Source: a virus
Length of the DNA: 50,593 nt
Direction: 5' to 3' (one strand)
IMG/VR virus record: IMGVR_UViG_3300047408_000090
Coordinates: 1-50,593 of that record
Both the position numbers and the translations under genes were made by a program. This document shows, piece after piece, positions 1-8,701 of this stretch; within the stretch, counting starts at the first letter, position 1, and each line of letters begins with the position of its first letter. Under the pieces are notes generated by a model that was not told where the DNA came from, made no database searches, and worked only from the letters and a program-made list of their open reading frames with translations.

Positions 1-87
1 ACGGTCATGCATAGGGTCTCTTTTATTTTCGAGTCCCCCCCGCCCCATTTTCTTTTCGCCATCCAACGCGCGCTGCATTTTATTTTT
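1..87. other. Non-coding left edge, possible packaging-site region
   Basis: No gene is seen here. Read on the minus strand it lies downstream of the HNH gene and, if the two window ends are joined, directly upstream of the small terminase gene. It holds an unusual G-rich run on the minus strand (positions 46 to 30: four G, one C, seven G, then ACTCG) in an otherwise AT-rich stretch. Cohesive-end sites of HNH-type phages often lie between the HNH and terS genes, so a cos or pac role is possible. That is inference; no terminal repeat shared with the right edge was found. Confidence 0.35.
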
Positions 88-399
88 CTATTTCTGTTTT
101 GTTTGATAGACAGGATGCTTTGTGTCTTTCGGCCAGCCATCCAATCCGATATCAGTATTGTATCCACGCAATTCTAATTGTTGTTTCACCGCACCATGAT
201 GATGTGAGCACAACGATTGTACTGCACCGAGCCAGAACTTAATAGGATCTCTCTTGTGAGGCTCGACGTGGTCAACCACTGTTGCAGGGACTACCTCGCC
301 GAGCTGCAGACACATTGCACACAGCGGATGGTCCTGGAGTTGCTGCTTTGCAATCTTTCTCCATCGACGAAGATCGTATGGACGTTTTACTTCGAGCAT
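88..399 (-). CDS. HNH endonuclease, packaging-associated type
   Basis: Small HNH nuclease of about 103 residues. It has the zinc-type layout CAMC (about residue 27), VDHVEPH in the middle and CSHHH towards the end, typical of the HNH proteins encoded beside phage terminases. In such phages the HNH protein stimulates terminase cutting at the packaging site. The first ATG is at 399; the frame is open further upstream to a TTG at 426, but the conserved part begins after the ATG. If the window is circular the next gene is terS at 50548, giving the standard HNH-TerS-TerL order. No clear ribosome binding site was seen, so the start is uncertain. Confidence 0.85.
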   Translation of the reverse strand: MLEVKRPYDLRRWRKIAKQQLQDHPLCAMCLQLGEVVPATVVDHVEPHKRDPIKFWLGAVQSLCSHHHGAVKQQLELRGYNTDIGLDGWPKDTKHPVYQTKQK

Positions 400-464
400 A
401 GTACACAACACATGGGTGAAACCCAAATTGCGAACACGTCCACAAGCGTTTGGGATCGTGTTCT

Positions 465-959
465 TTAAACCGGAGCCAACACGCCTTCTTTAAATAAAAT
501 TCTTGTCTGTGCACCTAGTAAATTAAAAAGAGCAGCTTCGTGCTGCCCACTGATGCCGTCGAATACGCCGATCTTTTCTGCCAACGCGCCAGATAATACT
601 TTCACTTGTTGGCCACGCATAAATTTCGGCTGAACAGGATTTAGAAAAATCCCGTTTTTATTACAGCTAGCTTTCAGATCTTTCATCGCGGCTGCTCGCA
701 CCGTCGCGATGCACTCACCTTGCATGAGCACACCGGCCACCCCGTTCGCTTGCAGGATGCCACTCCACTGGTCCCGGACCAAAGCGAAAAAGTACCGAGG
801 ATAGAGTGGAAAAATCGTGTAACAACTGCGGCCTCCATTTCGTCGCAACCTCTTGACAACCTTAGGATAAAAAATCGGGTAGCCTAGTTTGGCCACGCTG
901 ATCGCGGATTTTGCCTCCGCACGCGGCTCAGAAACGACCACAATCCACCCTGGAAGCAT
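465..959 (-). CDS. NusG/RfaH-like transcription antitermination factor
   Basis: A 164-residue protein with the two-domain plan of NusG. The N-terminal NGN domain starts with WIVVV, then a conserved Glu and Ala helix, a GYPIFYP strand, basic residues and PLYPRYFFALV, which corresponds to the NusG PLFPGYVFV motif. The C-terminal part has a KOW-like segment (RGQQVKVLSGALAEKIG). NusG-family proteins bind RNA polymerase and make it ignore pauses or terminators. I chose the ATG at 959 because GGAG lies 10 nt upstream and the NGN domain begins there; the frame is open to 1100, but that extension only translates an inverted repeat. It is the penultimate gene of the early block, before the HNH and (if circular) the late genes. 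Confidence 0.85.
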   Translation of the reverse strand: MLPGWIVVVSEPRAEAKSAISVAKLGYPIFYPKVVKRLRRNGGRSCYTIFPLYPRYFFALVRDQWSGILQANGVAGVLMQGECIATVRAAAMKDLKASCNKNGIFLNPVQPKFMRGQQVKVLSGALAEKIGVFDGISGQHEAALFNLLGAQTRILFKEGVLAPV

Positions 960-1042
960 GTTTCTGCAGCTCCGAAAAAAGTGTACGATACACGACCTAA
1001 GTTTTTGAAACAAGTGGACTAAACGTGTTACAGCAGCTGCAG

Positions 1043-1143
1043 TGAGGGGTCGTGAGGGGTCGTTACTACAAACTCTCCCAGCCTCTTCCACTTTTTCCAT
1101 TTCGTATATTGAGTTGTATCTAACGACCCCTCACGACCCCTCA
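1043..1143. repeat. Perfect 23-bp inverted repeat upstream of the NusG-like gene
   Basis: Positions 1043-1065 and 1121-1143 are exact reverse complements over 23 bases, separated by 55 bases. Each arm contains the decamer TGAGGGGTCG twice, the second copy only partly extended. The repeat starts six bases after the primase stop codon and ends about 80 bases before the NusG-like start. No T run follows, so it does not look like a simple terminator. It may be a leader RNA hairpin, an antiterminator loading site or a protein-binding site. Confidence 0.85.
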
Positions 1144-1148
1144 GACAT

Positions 1149-3368
1149 TTAACGCTTTGCTGGATCGCTTTGTAATCTTACAACTAACGCCTTGGCTGCA
1201 GAAATCTGCGCGCCTCCATCCAAATCGGTCCGCGCGTAGATTGCCACCTCAAATTGCTGGTGCGTGGTGCCGTTTGGACCCTGCTTAGACACCCGATAGC
1301 GCCACCGGTTGTGGTCCGCAGCCGGATTACGCACCGCTGCGTAGCCGCACGTTTCCATGCGATGAGGTATCGCCCGTGTGTTCGTACGATCGTCCAGCCA
1401 TTTCGCAAAGCTATGTGAAGGTGTTGCCGCCGCGATCATTGCGAGTGTAACCGCTTCAGGTCGATCCAGAATATTTAATGCTTCAGCAAATTCTGCATCT
1501 TCTTGTGGAATATTTGCTTCCACAATATCTAAGAAGGCTTCGGTCTTGCGTGGTGGCGCTTTAGGATTAAATTTGCTCAGATCATGTTGGCGTAAATACG
1601 TAGCCACGTGCGCAAAGCCGCTACCGGATAAGTACCATGTCCATAACGTATCCCAATACGCTTGCACAAAATCTTTCTGCATTAACCGGCTCCACGCCAC
1701 GTACGTGCGTCGATCATTGGGCGGCAGATATATTCCACCTGTTTTGTGGTTGGTCGTAATAATAACACCAGTCACGTTGGCGACTGCATATTTCTTCATA
1801 TGTTTTTCCTCGCACTGAACAATATCTGGAGGCGAAGCGGTCAGCGTTTTCATATGCTCGTAAAAATCGTACCGGTTAACTTCACCCAGATCGCGCGCTT
1901 CAGATATTCGACAGATCACAGATTTAACGTGTGCATTAAATCGTGATACCACGCTCTTCGGCGATACCTCACTGAAATTCCACGGACCGATCGCGTGCTT
2001 GACCGGCTCCAGTAAACTGTCCTTACCAATTCCAGGTTCACCACCGAGCAGCAGCGCGTGGTTGATCTTCTCGCCTGGACGCTGTACGCGGTGCGCTAAG
2101 AAATTAATAATGTGGGCAGCGTCGTCGGGATAAATCCGATGCACCAGATTAACCCAAAGTTTGGCTGCAGCGGCGCTACCTTGCGTAACGACCGGCGGAT
2201 AATAAAGGTTTAAGCACATCGTTCCAGGCTTTTCAATCCAACCGCCTTGCTCGCGTGCGATGCGATCGGGTATCAGTAAGTCGTCTCCCGGTGCCCACGT
2301 CATCCCTTGTACCTTACGATTTTTATCAAGCCACACCGATGCCAACACACGTTTATTGTTATGTGTCTGTTTTGGTAGCTGCGTGTTGACGCTGCTGGCT
2401 GGCCACGATTGACCAGTCGGCAGATAAATATAATTATGCGAAGGTAGGAATGAAACGAAATCATCCACCGTTGCCAGCACCGGAATATTTTCGCCTTCAC
2501 GCCACGTCGGATCGATCTGGGTGGCGTAATGAAAGATCGTACCAGCCGTAAATTTAGAAACCTTTTCGCACTCGCGCCATTTGCGCTCGCAATGCGCCTT
2601 GTTATATTTCTCAGACTTGCGGGACCACCGTTCGAATAATTCAAAGCCAGCCTCGCCTAGCTCGTGCGCTAAGCCACAGCCAACCTCGAACCAGATTTGA
2701 TATTCGTCACTAGGAATTATATCGAGCGCCTCATTAAGTTCTTTGATATCAGCAGGTGCATGCGCATACGTACGTTTCTTATCTTCCGATTCTTGCTCAG
2801 CGTCTTCGTCATTGCAGAACGTGTCAGCTTTATACGCCACACCTTCATTGATCTTAACGAGCCGCACACGAAACGGTTTACCTTTCTGGTGAATAAATCC
2901 CGGCAGCCGCAGCACGCGCGGTAAGTCAGTAATGGCGGGATCGCTGCCTAACCGTTTAATCAGTTGCCGCTGCGCTTGCCGAAAGAGTTTGGCGTCTAGC
3001 GGCATATCCTTGACCCGCCAATACGCGTGCCAGTGCTTAGGTGAACTCTCCACAATGATGTGTGGACGCGGGTCTGCCATGGCTGGAGCCAGTGGCGCTC
3101 CATCCAGGTCTGCAAACACCGCGCGCACACGCGTGACGTTCTCAGCCTTGCGGCCTTTTAAATCAGTCTCGTTGACCGTTATGTAAATACCGGCACCGGC
3201 TTTATTCAACCGGCAAAGCGTTTCCCAGTGCTGCGCTAACGTGCCATGCAACATGCGTGTCAGACCGCGCACTTTCTTTTTGCCTTCGTCGAACGTCTGG
3301 AACGTAAACGTATCCGCCTTTGGATCTAAGGCTTTTAAAAACTTTTCTGCCTCCGCACGATTTTGCAT
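1149..3368 (-). CDS. Primase-helicase (RepB-like AEP primase plus SF3-type helicase)
   Basis: A 739-residue replication protein. The N-terminal third is an archaeo-eukaryotic primase of the RepB_primase type: FADLDG (metal-binding acids 87 and 89), HWHAYW (112-117) and RVLRLPGF (about 151-158). Around 207-282 is a PriCT-2-like helical domain. From about 400 there is an SF3/DUF5906-like helicase with Walker A GGEPGIGKDS (442-451) and a later TTNHKTGG segment. It should open DNA and make primers for the phage polymerase encoded in the same block. ATG at 3368 is preferred: AAAGGAG lies 8 nt upstream, while the GTG at 3374 would be too close to it. The chain is long but matches this family. Confidence 0.88.
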   Translation of the reverse strand: MQNRAEAEKFLKALDPKADTFTFQTFDEGKKKVRGLTRMLHGTLAQHWETLCRLNKAGAGIYITVNETDLKGRKAENVTRVRAVFADLDGAPLAPAMADPRPHIIVESSPKHWHAYWRVKDMPLDAKLFRQAQRQLIKRLGSDPAITDLPRVLRLPGFIHQKGKPFRVRLVKINEGVAYKADTFCNDEDAEQESEDKKRTYAHAPADIKELNEALDIIPSDEYQIWFEVGCGLAHELGEAGFELFERWSRKSEKYNKAHCERKWRECEKVSKFTAGTIFHYATQIDPTWREGENIPVLATVDDFVSFLPSHNYIYLPTGQSWPASSVNTQLPKQTHNNKRVLASVWLDKNRKVQGMTWAPGDDLLIPDRIAREQGGWIEKPGTMCLNLYYPPVVTQGSAAAAKLWVNLVHRIYPDDAAHIINFLAHRVQRPGEKINHALLLGGEPGIGKDSLLEPVKHAIGPWNFSEVSPKSVVSRFNAHVKSVICRISEARDLGEVNRYDFYEHMKTLTASPPDIVQCEEKHMKKYAVANVTGVIITTNHKTGGIYLPPNDRRTYVAWSRLMQKDFVQAYWDTLWTWYLSGSGFAHVATYLRQHDLSKFNPKAPPRKTEAFLDIVEANIPQEDAEFAEALNILDRPEAVTLAMIAAATPSHSFAKWLDDRTNTRAIPHRMETCGYAAVRNPAADHNRWRYRVSKQGPNGTTHQQFEVAIYARTDLDGGAQISAAKALVVRLQSDPAKR

Positions 3369-3386
3369 AGACACAGCTCCTTTCCA

Positions 3387-3740
3387 TTAGTACTGATTTT
3401 TTCTTTCTAACCATCGATCGAATTCTTCTTCCAATCTATCATCGTTATAATAATCCTCTCCATATTTTTTACGCGCATAAGTATCTTTAGCATTTTCATA
3501 TTGCTTATGCGCAACTCTTACGCGATCTGCTTTTTTATGACAAGCTATACAAAGCAATTCTAAATCAGTATCTAACTCACAACCTAATCGGTCGTAAGTT
3601 CGATGATGCAGCTGTAAAGTAACATCAGTTGCACGACAACGTTGACAACACTTACCACGAGCCTTTATAATTTTTGCTCGTTTACGTTGCCATTCTTTAC
3701 TGTTAATATATTGAATGTATGCTGGCGTTTGACGTGACAT
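3387..3740 (-). CDS. HNH endonuclease, probable mobile gene
   Basis: A 117-residue protein with CQRC (about 32-35), LQLHHRTYD and LLCIACHKKAD, i.e. the two Cys pairs and HH motif of a compact HNH nuclease. The reading frame is clearly richer in A and T than its neighbours, and its tail is charged, which suggests recent arrival as a free-standing homing-type gene. It sits between a small hypothetical gene and the primase. AAGGAGGT lies just before the ATG at 3740. Such genes cut HNH-less relatives to spread; no function for the phage needs to be assumed. Confidence 0.85.
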   Translation of the reverse strand: MSRQTPAYIQYINSKEWQRKRAKIIKARGKCCQRCRATDVTLQLHHRTYDRLGCELDTDLELLCIACHKKADRVRVAHKQYENAKDTYARKKYGEDYYNDDRLEEEFDRWLERKNQY

Positions 3741-3744
3741 ATTC

Positions 3745-4041
3745 CTACCTCCTTCTCGGCACGTTATATTTCTTGCGAATTAACCAGAGCTGCCGGGCAT
3801 ATCTGGCTTGCTTTGCCATCCGTCGTATTGGCATCGGTTCAAGAAGATCAATCTCAGAAGTTAACATCTTCAACGCACCACGGCTGGCCTCCGGTACACT
3901 ATTGGTCCACGCGTCTGGGTGCAGCTCGTGCACGGCAGTACAATACAGCAACCGGCTGTCATCGACCTGGTCGAAGTCACGATCGAGCAGCGTCGATAAT
4001 GCTCGTGCATCGTTTGTAAAAACATACCACCCGGCTAGCAT
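3745..4041 (-). CDS. Hypothetical protein, early block
   Basis: I do not recognise this 98-residue protein. It starts at ATG 4041 behind GAGG spaced well, has an acidic first half and a basic C-terminus (RRMAKQARYARQLW, then KKYNVPRRR), and no membrane segment. It ends only 4 bases before the HNH start, so it belongs to the same transcript. The position between the replication-associated genes suggests a small accessory DNA-binding or regulatory protein, but nothing in the sequence shows it. Confidence 0.6.
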   Translation of the reverse strand: MLAGWYVFTNDARALSTLLDRDFDQVDDSRLLYCTAVHELHPDAWTNSVPEASRGALKMLTSEIDLLEPMPIRRMAKQARYARQLWLIRKKYNVPRRR

Positions 4042-4099
4042 TTTTCTTCCTCGAATAAAAATGACGGCTTACACGGTTTCACTGGGACTACCCCAACAA

Positions 4100-4185
4100 A
4101 GCTGTACGAGAACCAGAACCGTGTCTTGAGTTTCCTCGCCCGTTGCCGTCGCGGCTGCGTTGACTACCCTACCTCTCGTACAGCT
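4100..4185. repeat. 12-bp inverted repeat in a 150-bp gap
   Basis: Positions 4100-4111 (AGCTGTACGAGA) and 4174-4185 are exact reverse complements, 62 bases apart. They fill most of the gap between the conserved phage gene ending at 4192 and the hypothetical gene starting at 4041. A structured RNA between two genes of one operon, or a protein-binding site, would fit. There is no T run. Confidence 0.55.
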
Positions 4186-4191
4186 AGCAGG

Positions 4192-4869
4192 TTACTTCTT
4201 CTTGCGGCTACCCGTGACAGGTGCGTCTGCCGCTTCCTCAAACTCGGATTTTTCGGACCAGCCTACGATCTCAAAGATCGGAAACTTGATACGACCGTAA
4301 GCCGGGTTTGAGTGCATGTACGAACCAACGCCAAGCGCGACGATAGGGTATTCATCCGGGTGCTCGCGCATTTGCTGCCCGTACTCGCCCGACAATTTCG
4401 CCATCGCGTTCTTGCCGCCAGCCGAATTAGTCGTGAACGTAAATAACTGTCCACGCTTACCCGGCTCTTTCATTAACAGCAAGTGTGAGTAAACCCACGG
4501 ATCGCGCGGCTTGCCGGTTGACTCGTCGATCTCCCACTCACTTGGATCGTTGAACGAAAGTTCATCCCGCCGTGGCGGTTTGAACCCATCGACCAACGGT
4601 CCCATAACCTGTTCAGCTGGCCGCGCGTCCTCCCAGCGTTGCCAACCAACAAGTAACTGGTCCATGTTCGCAATCAGTTTGGTGCCGAGCTCCACCGGAT
4701 CGTTGTCCTGTCCGACAACAAAATCTCCCTTGGAAAATTTCAGCAGCATACCGATGATCGTACCAGTGCTAGCACTCCTGCCATACTCAATAAACGGATT
4801 ACGTTCATCGCCCACGGCAGGAAGCTGTGACTCGACGACCTTTAGTGACTTTCCACTTGACTTAGCCAT
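4192..4869 (-). CDS. Conserved phage replication-module protein, possibly ssDNA binding
   Basis: A 225-residue protein of a family I recall from replication modules of many Gram-negative phages, usually without a name. Recognisable parts are a long polar N-terminus, RWEDARP, FKPPRRDEL, the W-E..GKPRDPW segment and the TTNSAGGKNA loop, followed by LGVGSYMH and a basic C-terminal GSRKKK. The conserved core looks like a beta-rich nucleic-acid-binding fold, but that is inference. Two adjacent ATG codons follow AGGAG; the second (4869) has the better spacing of 7. It lies directly after the Cas4-like nuclease gene, which suggests joint work in recombination or replication. Confidence 0.7.
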   Translation of the reverse strand: MAKSSGKSLKVVESQLPAVGDERNPFIEYGRSASTGTIIGMLLKFSKGDFVVGQDNDPVELGTKLIANMDQLLVGWQRWEDARPAEQVMGPLVDGFKPPRRDELSFNDPSEWEIDESTGKPRDPWVYSHLLLMKEPGKRGQLFTFTTNSAGGKNAMAKLSGEYGQQMREHPDEYPIVALGVGSYMHSNPAYGRIKFPIFEIVGWSEKSEFEEAADAPVTGSRKKK

Positions 4870-4921
4870 CATACTTCTCCTGTTTAAAATCCCGCCAACG
4901 ATTGTTGAACGGGGGACTTCC

Positions 4922-5965
4922 TCACTCCGTCGGGAGCGAGATTGTGAGACGAGTTGTTGGCTCGCCAATTCGAATAAATTGTTCAACGTTGATACCAGCT
5001 TTGATCGCTGCCGCTTTCAGGTCTTCAGTATTATATCCGATACGGCCTTTCACAGATGACAGCGTCACAACACCCGGCACCTTGCGGATATCCCAGTCCC
5101 GTAACCGTTCTTTTATTATCTCCTGCTGCGTACGGTAGTCGGCATCAGCCTTATCTCGCACCGCTGCTAATTCGTTGGCAGCTCGGCATAAGTCTGTCAT
5201 CTCAGCCACCCGCTGCGGCGCTACCGGCTTTGTTTTAAATTTCTCAGATGGCAAGGCGTGCCGCTCGATCCCGCACGGATCTTTAAATGGACACGTTTCA
5301 CATTCACTGCCTCCTGCGATCCATCCTTCCGGCCGCAAATCACTTGCCGCCTTAGCCGTCATGATCTGCGTTGCACGTTTTTGTAACGTATCGAAAATCT
5401 TTTGATCAAACTTGACCAAAAATTCTGTTACCTCGTCGTGGAAGCTGGCGTCGATATAAATCAGCAGCACGTAATTTGGTTTGTACTTGGTCTTGAGCCG
5501 CACCAAACCGAGCTGTGCCATCGCCTGTAATTTATGCTGATGCTTTTCCTTATCCAGATTAGCACGCGGGTCGATCGACTTTATCTCGACCAGTAAACAA
5601 TCGCTTTCCATATTCTTAACGCCTAAATGCCGTAAGGCGTCGGCCTTCAAGCCGGTCAGTAAGCCGTCTGGCGTTGCGCTGAGATGCCCAGCCTGAAACG
5701 TGCGCTGCTGCGCACCACCCCAGAGATATTTTTTGCCGAACCGTTTACGCAACGCTGGTACCACTAAATACTGCTCTATCAGGTTGCCACGCTGCGCTGC
5801 ACCCCACCGATCGACGTGGCTGCGGTCCTGCGCCTCGGCATGCTTGAAGTAATACGTGCGACGGCTGCATGCACCGATTTCAGACGCGCCAACGGTACGC
5901 GTACGATCGTGCGCCCATATTTTACCGATGCTCTTGACGTAGGAATTTAGAATATCCGTTAGCAT
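4922..5965 (-). CDS. Cas4-like PD-(D/E)XK nuclease with iron-sulfur cysteines
   Basis: A 347-residue nuclease. The catalytic core shows TPDG with D100 and VEIKS with E127 and K129, the PD-(D/E)XK pattern. C33 near the N-terminus and C222, C225 and C231 near the end of the core match the four cysteines that hold a 4Fe-4S cluster in Cas4 and AddB nucleases. Such phage proteins process DNA ends for recombination or replication. A helical tail of about 110 residues follows. AGGAG precedes the ATG, and the polymerase stop is only 2 bases upstream, so the genes are translationally coupled. Confidence 0.85.
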   Translation of the reverse strand: MLTDILNSYVKSIGKIWAHDRTRTVGASEIGACSRRTYYFKHAEAQDRSHVDRWGAAQRGNLIEQYLVVPALRKRFGKKYLWGGAQQRTFQAGHLSATPDGLLTGLKADALRHLGVKNMESDCLLVEIKSIDPRANLDKEKHQHKLQAMAQLGLVRLKTKYKPNYVLLIYIDASFHDEVTEFLVKFDQKIFDTLQKRATQIMTAKAASDLRPEGWIAGGSECETCPFKDPCGIERHALPSEKFKTKPVAPQRVAEMTDLCRAANELAAVRDKADADYRTQQEIIKERLRDWDIRKVPGVVTLSSVKGRIGYNTEDLKAAAIKAGINVEQFIRIGEPTTRLTISLPTE

Positions 5966-5967
5966 GA

Positions 5968-7782
5968 TTACTCCTTTGCCTCGCTCCAGTTTTTACCTAA
6001 ACCGCTATCGACTGATAACGGGATCGAAAGTGGCACCGCCGTCTGCATGATGTTTACCATTTCCTTAAACGCCTCCTTAGCTTTCTTGGTCTGCGGTACC
6101 GACATATCTAATTCGTCGTGCACGGTCATGTGCGGTGGTCCCAGTACGTCACAGACGCCACTCGACCAGACCAATGACATTGACTTTTTTAATATGTCTG
6201 CCGCGCTACCTTGGATATACGCATTGAGTGCGCGGTACGTAAACGCGCGTCTTGCGCCTAGCGTACGATCCCGTGAGTACGACGGTTTGCCATCGCGATC
6301 GAATTTTTCCCACAAAGGGAAACGCCGCACGCGTCCCAGGATCGTTTTGATCTGGCCATCGCGCTCGGCTTTATCCATGAATAAGTTGCTCAGCGGTTTC
6401 ATGAATGGCGCGCGCTGATGGTACTTGTCCAACATTTTACTGCCTTCGACTAAACTTAAACCCAGCTGCGCGGCAATCTTCTTGGGACCGGCACCGTAGG
6501 CGCATGCAAACGTAATGGTCTTCGCCATGATGCGTGGTAGCCCGGTCATTTCGGCGACCACCGCGTGGAAGTCGGTATTCACATCATTATTGTACGCGGT
6601 CACAAACTTTCCCGCGCCATAAATCTTTTCGTCTGCAGCCGTTGCTGCGATTAACCGAAATTCGATTTGGCTGAAGTCGGTGGCACCGAAGAGCTGGCCT
6701 TCATCAGGCAGGAATAACGTGCGCAGGATTGCACCCTCCTTACTGCGCACCGGTATCTGCTGGAGGTTTGGGTGCGACGAACTGAACCGGCCTGACACCG
6801 TGCCGCTCTCGTCGCTTCGCAGCTGGTTGAACGAACAGTGAATGCGGCCTTTGTAATTACTTTCCAGTACCACACCTTTAACGAACGTCTCCCGTAATTT
6901 ATCAATCTGCCTAATCGTGTGCATGGTCTTGGCAATCGGGTGCGGGCATACCGCTAACCAATCCTTCGTGAACGACGGCGCATTAGTTTTCGGCGTGCGC
7001 GGATATTCCACACCTTCCTTGTCGAACAGCTTAGCAACGGCTCGCGCGTTCCACGGCGGGATATCGCCGATCGTCCTGGACAGTTTCTTCTGCTGCTTTG
7101 TCATCCTTATGTAGAGCGCCTCCGCTGCAAACAGATCGACCCGCACGCCTCGCAGCCGCATGTCCACCAGCATCGGAATGAGACTGCTTTCCATTAAAAA
7201 CAAATCCCATAAATTCTGCTGAACAAGCGCCTTACGTTGCTTGGCAAAAATGCGTAACGGTAGCTTAGCATCGTCGATTGCGTAAGGCGCAACGATCTTG
7301 CCGGGTGCGCGCCAGATGTTGCCGCCGATGTTTCGTGCACCGTAATTCTTAGTGATCCATTCATTCATGGCTTCCGATTGTTTTCCCCTGCCCAAATAAT
7401 CTGACGCCAAGGCTTCCAGCGAATAAGATCTTCGTCCTTCGTCGAGTAGCGGCTCGGCGATCTGGATATCGTAAATCGGACCATTGACTAAAACGCCAGC
7501 TTTTTTCAAGAAGCCTAGATCGTACGCACCATTCGTAAACAATTTTGGTATTGAACTTTTTAATTCTTGCTTTAACCATCCTAGTACCTTTCGTTTATCT
7601 AAGTTGTCCCCACCTTCATGAGCGATTGGATAATATCCAGCGAAACCATCTACCGCTATGGATATACCAGCGATGAAACCGTTAGAATGATAACCTGGAC
7701 CTTTAGTTAAAAGGTCAGGATCACAGGTTTCTGTGTCAATTGAAATTAATTTTGCAGATTGCAGTGAAGGAAAGGTTGTCAT
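5968..7782 (-). CDS. polA: DNA polymerase I (family A) with 3'-5' exonuclease domain
   Basis: A 604-residue replicative polymerase. Exonuclease motifs are DTET at 16-19, NGAYDLGFL and YAIDDAKL. In the polymerase part SGRFSSSHPNLQQIP precedes motif A (DFSQIEFR), motif B reads RIMAKTITFACAYG with a Phe at the sugar-discriminating position, and motif C is HDELD. There is no 5' nuclease domain, as usual for phage enzymes of this length. The start at ATG 7782 overlaps the stop of the upstream HNH gene as ATGA; an in-frame ATG at 7797 is also possible. It is the replicative polymerase to pair with the primase-helicase. Confidence 0.93.
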   Translation of the reverse strand: MTTFPSLQSAKLISIDTETCDPDLLTKGPGYHSNGFIAGISIAVDGFAGYYPIAHEGGDNLDKRKVLGWLKQELKSSIPKLFTNGAYDLGFLKKAGVLVNGPIYDIQIAEPLLDEGRRSYSLEALASDYLGRGKQSEAMNEWITKNYGARNIGGNIWRAPGKIVAPYAIDDAKLPLRIFAKQRKALVQQNLWDLFLMESSLIPMLVDMRLRGVRVDLFAAEALYIRMTKQQKKLSRTIGDIPPWNARAVAKLFDKEGVEYPRTPKTNAPSFTKDWLAVCPHPIAKTMHTIRQIDKLRETFVKGVVLESNYKGRIHCSFNQLRSDESGTVSGRFSSSHPNLQQIPVRSKEGAILRTLFLPDEGQLFGATDFSQIEFRLIAATAADEKIYGAGKFVTAYNNDVNTDFHAVVAEMTGLPRIMAKTITFACAYGAGPKKIAAQLGLSLVEGSKMLDKYHQRAPFMKPLSNLFMDKAERDGQIKTILGRVRRFPLWEKFDRDGKPSYSRDRTLGARRAFTYRALNAYIQGSAADILKKSMSLVWSSGVCDVLGPPHMTVHDELDMSVPQTKKAKEAFKEMVNIMQTAVPLSIPLSVDSGLGKNWSEAKE

Positions 7783-8267
7783 AATAAATTTTCCCATCGA
7801 AATTCACCGTGATATTTTTGAGCAGCTATATCGTATGCTCGTGCAGCATGCTTTTTCGTTTTATAAGACCCAAGACTTTTATTATTAATAGCAGCACGCC
7901 AAGGTTTATTTTTTCTTCTTTTGTCAAATGCAATTCCTTTAATACCTGTAGTTGAATTTGTTTGTGCAGTACGGTTCATAGTATTTTCTGCTCGTGAAGC
8001 TTCGCGTAAATTGATTATACGATTATCGAGAGGCTTTCGGTTTATGTGATCAATTTCTCTTTGAGGCCACCGCTTATATACATACAACCATGCTAAACGA
8101 TGGCTATAGTAAACTTTTCGATCGATACGAATTGCTTCGTATCCAATTGCAAGGTAGCATCCTGCGCGATCTCCTGCCCTTACAACAGATCGAGAAAGTT
8201 TCCAATAAAAGAAACCTGTTTGCGGTTCATACCGCAGGACTTCGCGCAGGTGCTTATAAGTTAGCAT
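7779..8267 (-). CDS. HNH homing endonuclease with AP2 DNA-binding domain
   Basis: A 162-residue protein. The N-terminal half has the NUMOD4/HNH_3 pattern (SHRLAWLYVY, EIDHINRKPLDNRI-NLR, with Asn and His of the catalytic site). The C-terminal half is an AP2-like DNA-binding domain, with TGIKGIAFDKRR followed by AINNKSLGSYKT and an AARAYD helix. These free-standing homing nucleases often sit beside DNA polymerase genes, as here: its stop overlaps the polA start. Base composition is AT-richer than polA. Its start overlaps the upstream stop as TGATG. Confidence 0.9.
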   Translation of the reverse strand: MLTYKHLREVLRYEPQTGFFYWKLSRSVVRAGDRAGCYLAIGYEAIRIDRKVYYSHRLAWLYVYKRWPQREIDHINRKPLDNRIINLREASRAENTMNRTAQTNSTTGIKGIAFDKRRKNKPWRAAINNKSLGSYKTKKHAARAYDIAAQKYHGEFRWENLL

Positions 8268-8701
8268 CACTCTTCATCCTCCGGCTGCCTCGAATGCTCA
8301 CCGCCGTCGTCAGGCGTACCGGGCTTAAATAATTCCTCGGTGTTCTGCAGTAGTCCTAACTCCAGCGTACCACGTGCGGTCATCTCGGCTTCCACCAGCA
8401 GCAAATACCGCCGCAGGTCACGCACCTCTGCCAGTATCGAGCCGTCTTCGCCCGTGGGGTTTGCTTCGATCTCGGCAAACAGATCGTACGCAGGTTTGCT
8501 GCCTTCCAACATATTCTCCAGCCGGTCCCACTTACGTGCCAGCATCATGAATGCACCGACACCGCCGCGCTTTTTCCAGCTACCCTTGTACGTCTTTTCT
8601 TTCTCCAGGAGTAGTGTCACGTCTGCGCTGGAAATGTCTGACAGGTACCGCAGGTACGCGTCATCGAAGTTTGGCTTCAACGAGATTGGGTATCGCTTCA
8701 T
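8267..8701 (-). CDS. Conserved phage protein, possibly DUF1599/Nmad1-like
   Basis: A 144-residue protein with a conserved core TYKGSWKKRGG followed by GAFMMLARKWDRLE. That pattern resembles the DUF1599 family, also called nucleotide-modification-associated domain 1, a MazG-like helical fold found near base-modification genes. The match is from memory of the motif only. The C-terminal tail is acidic. It overlaps the HD nucleotidase gene as ATGA and so belongs to the same nucleotide block. A plain conserved hypothetical is the alternative. Confidence 0.6.
   Translation of the reverse strand: MKRYPISLKPNFDDAYLRYLSDISSADVTLLLEKEKTYKGSWKKRGGVGAFMMLARKWDRLENMLEGSKPAYDLFAEIEANPTGEDGSILAEVRDLRRYLLLVEAEMTARGTLELGLLQNTEELFKPGTPDDGGEHSRQPEDEE

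Noticed and set aside
960-1100. N-terminal extension of the NusG-like gene to 1100
   Set aside because: The extra 47 codons translate the inverted repeat and spacer, have no NusG features, and the start at 959 has a better ribosome binding site.
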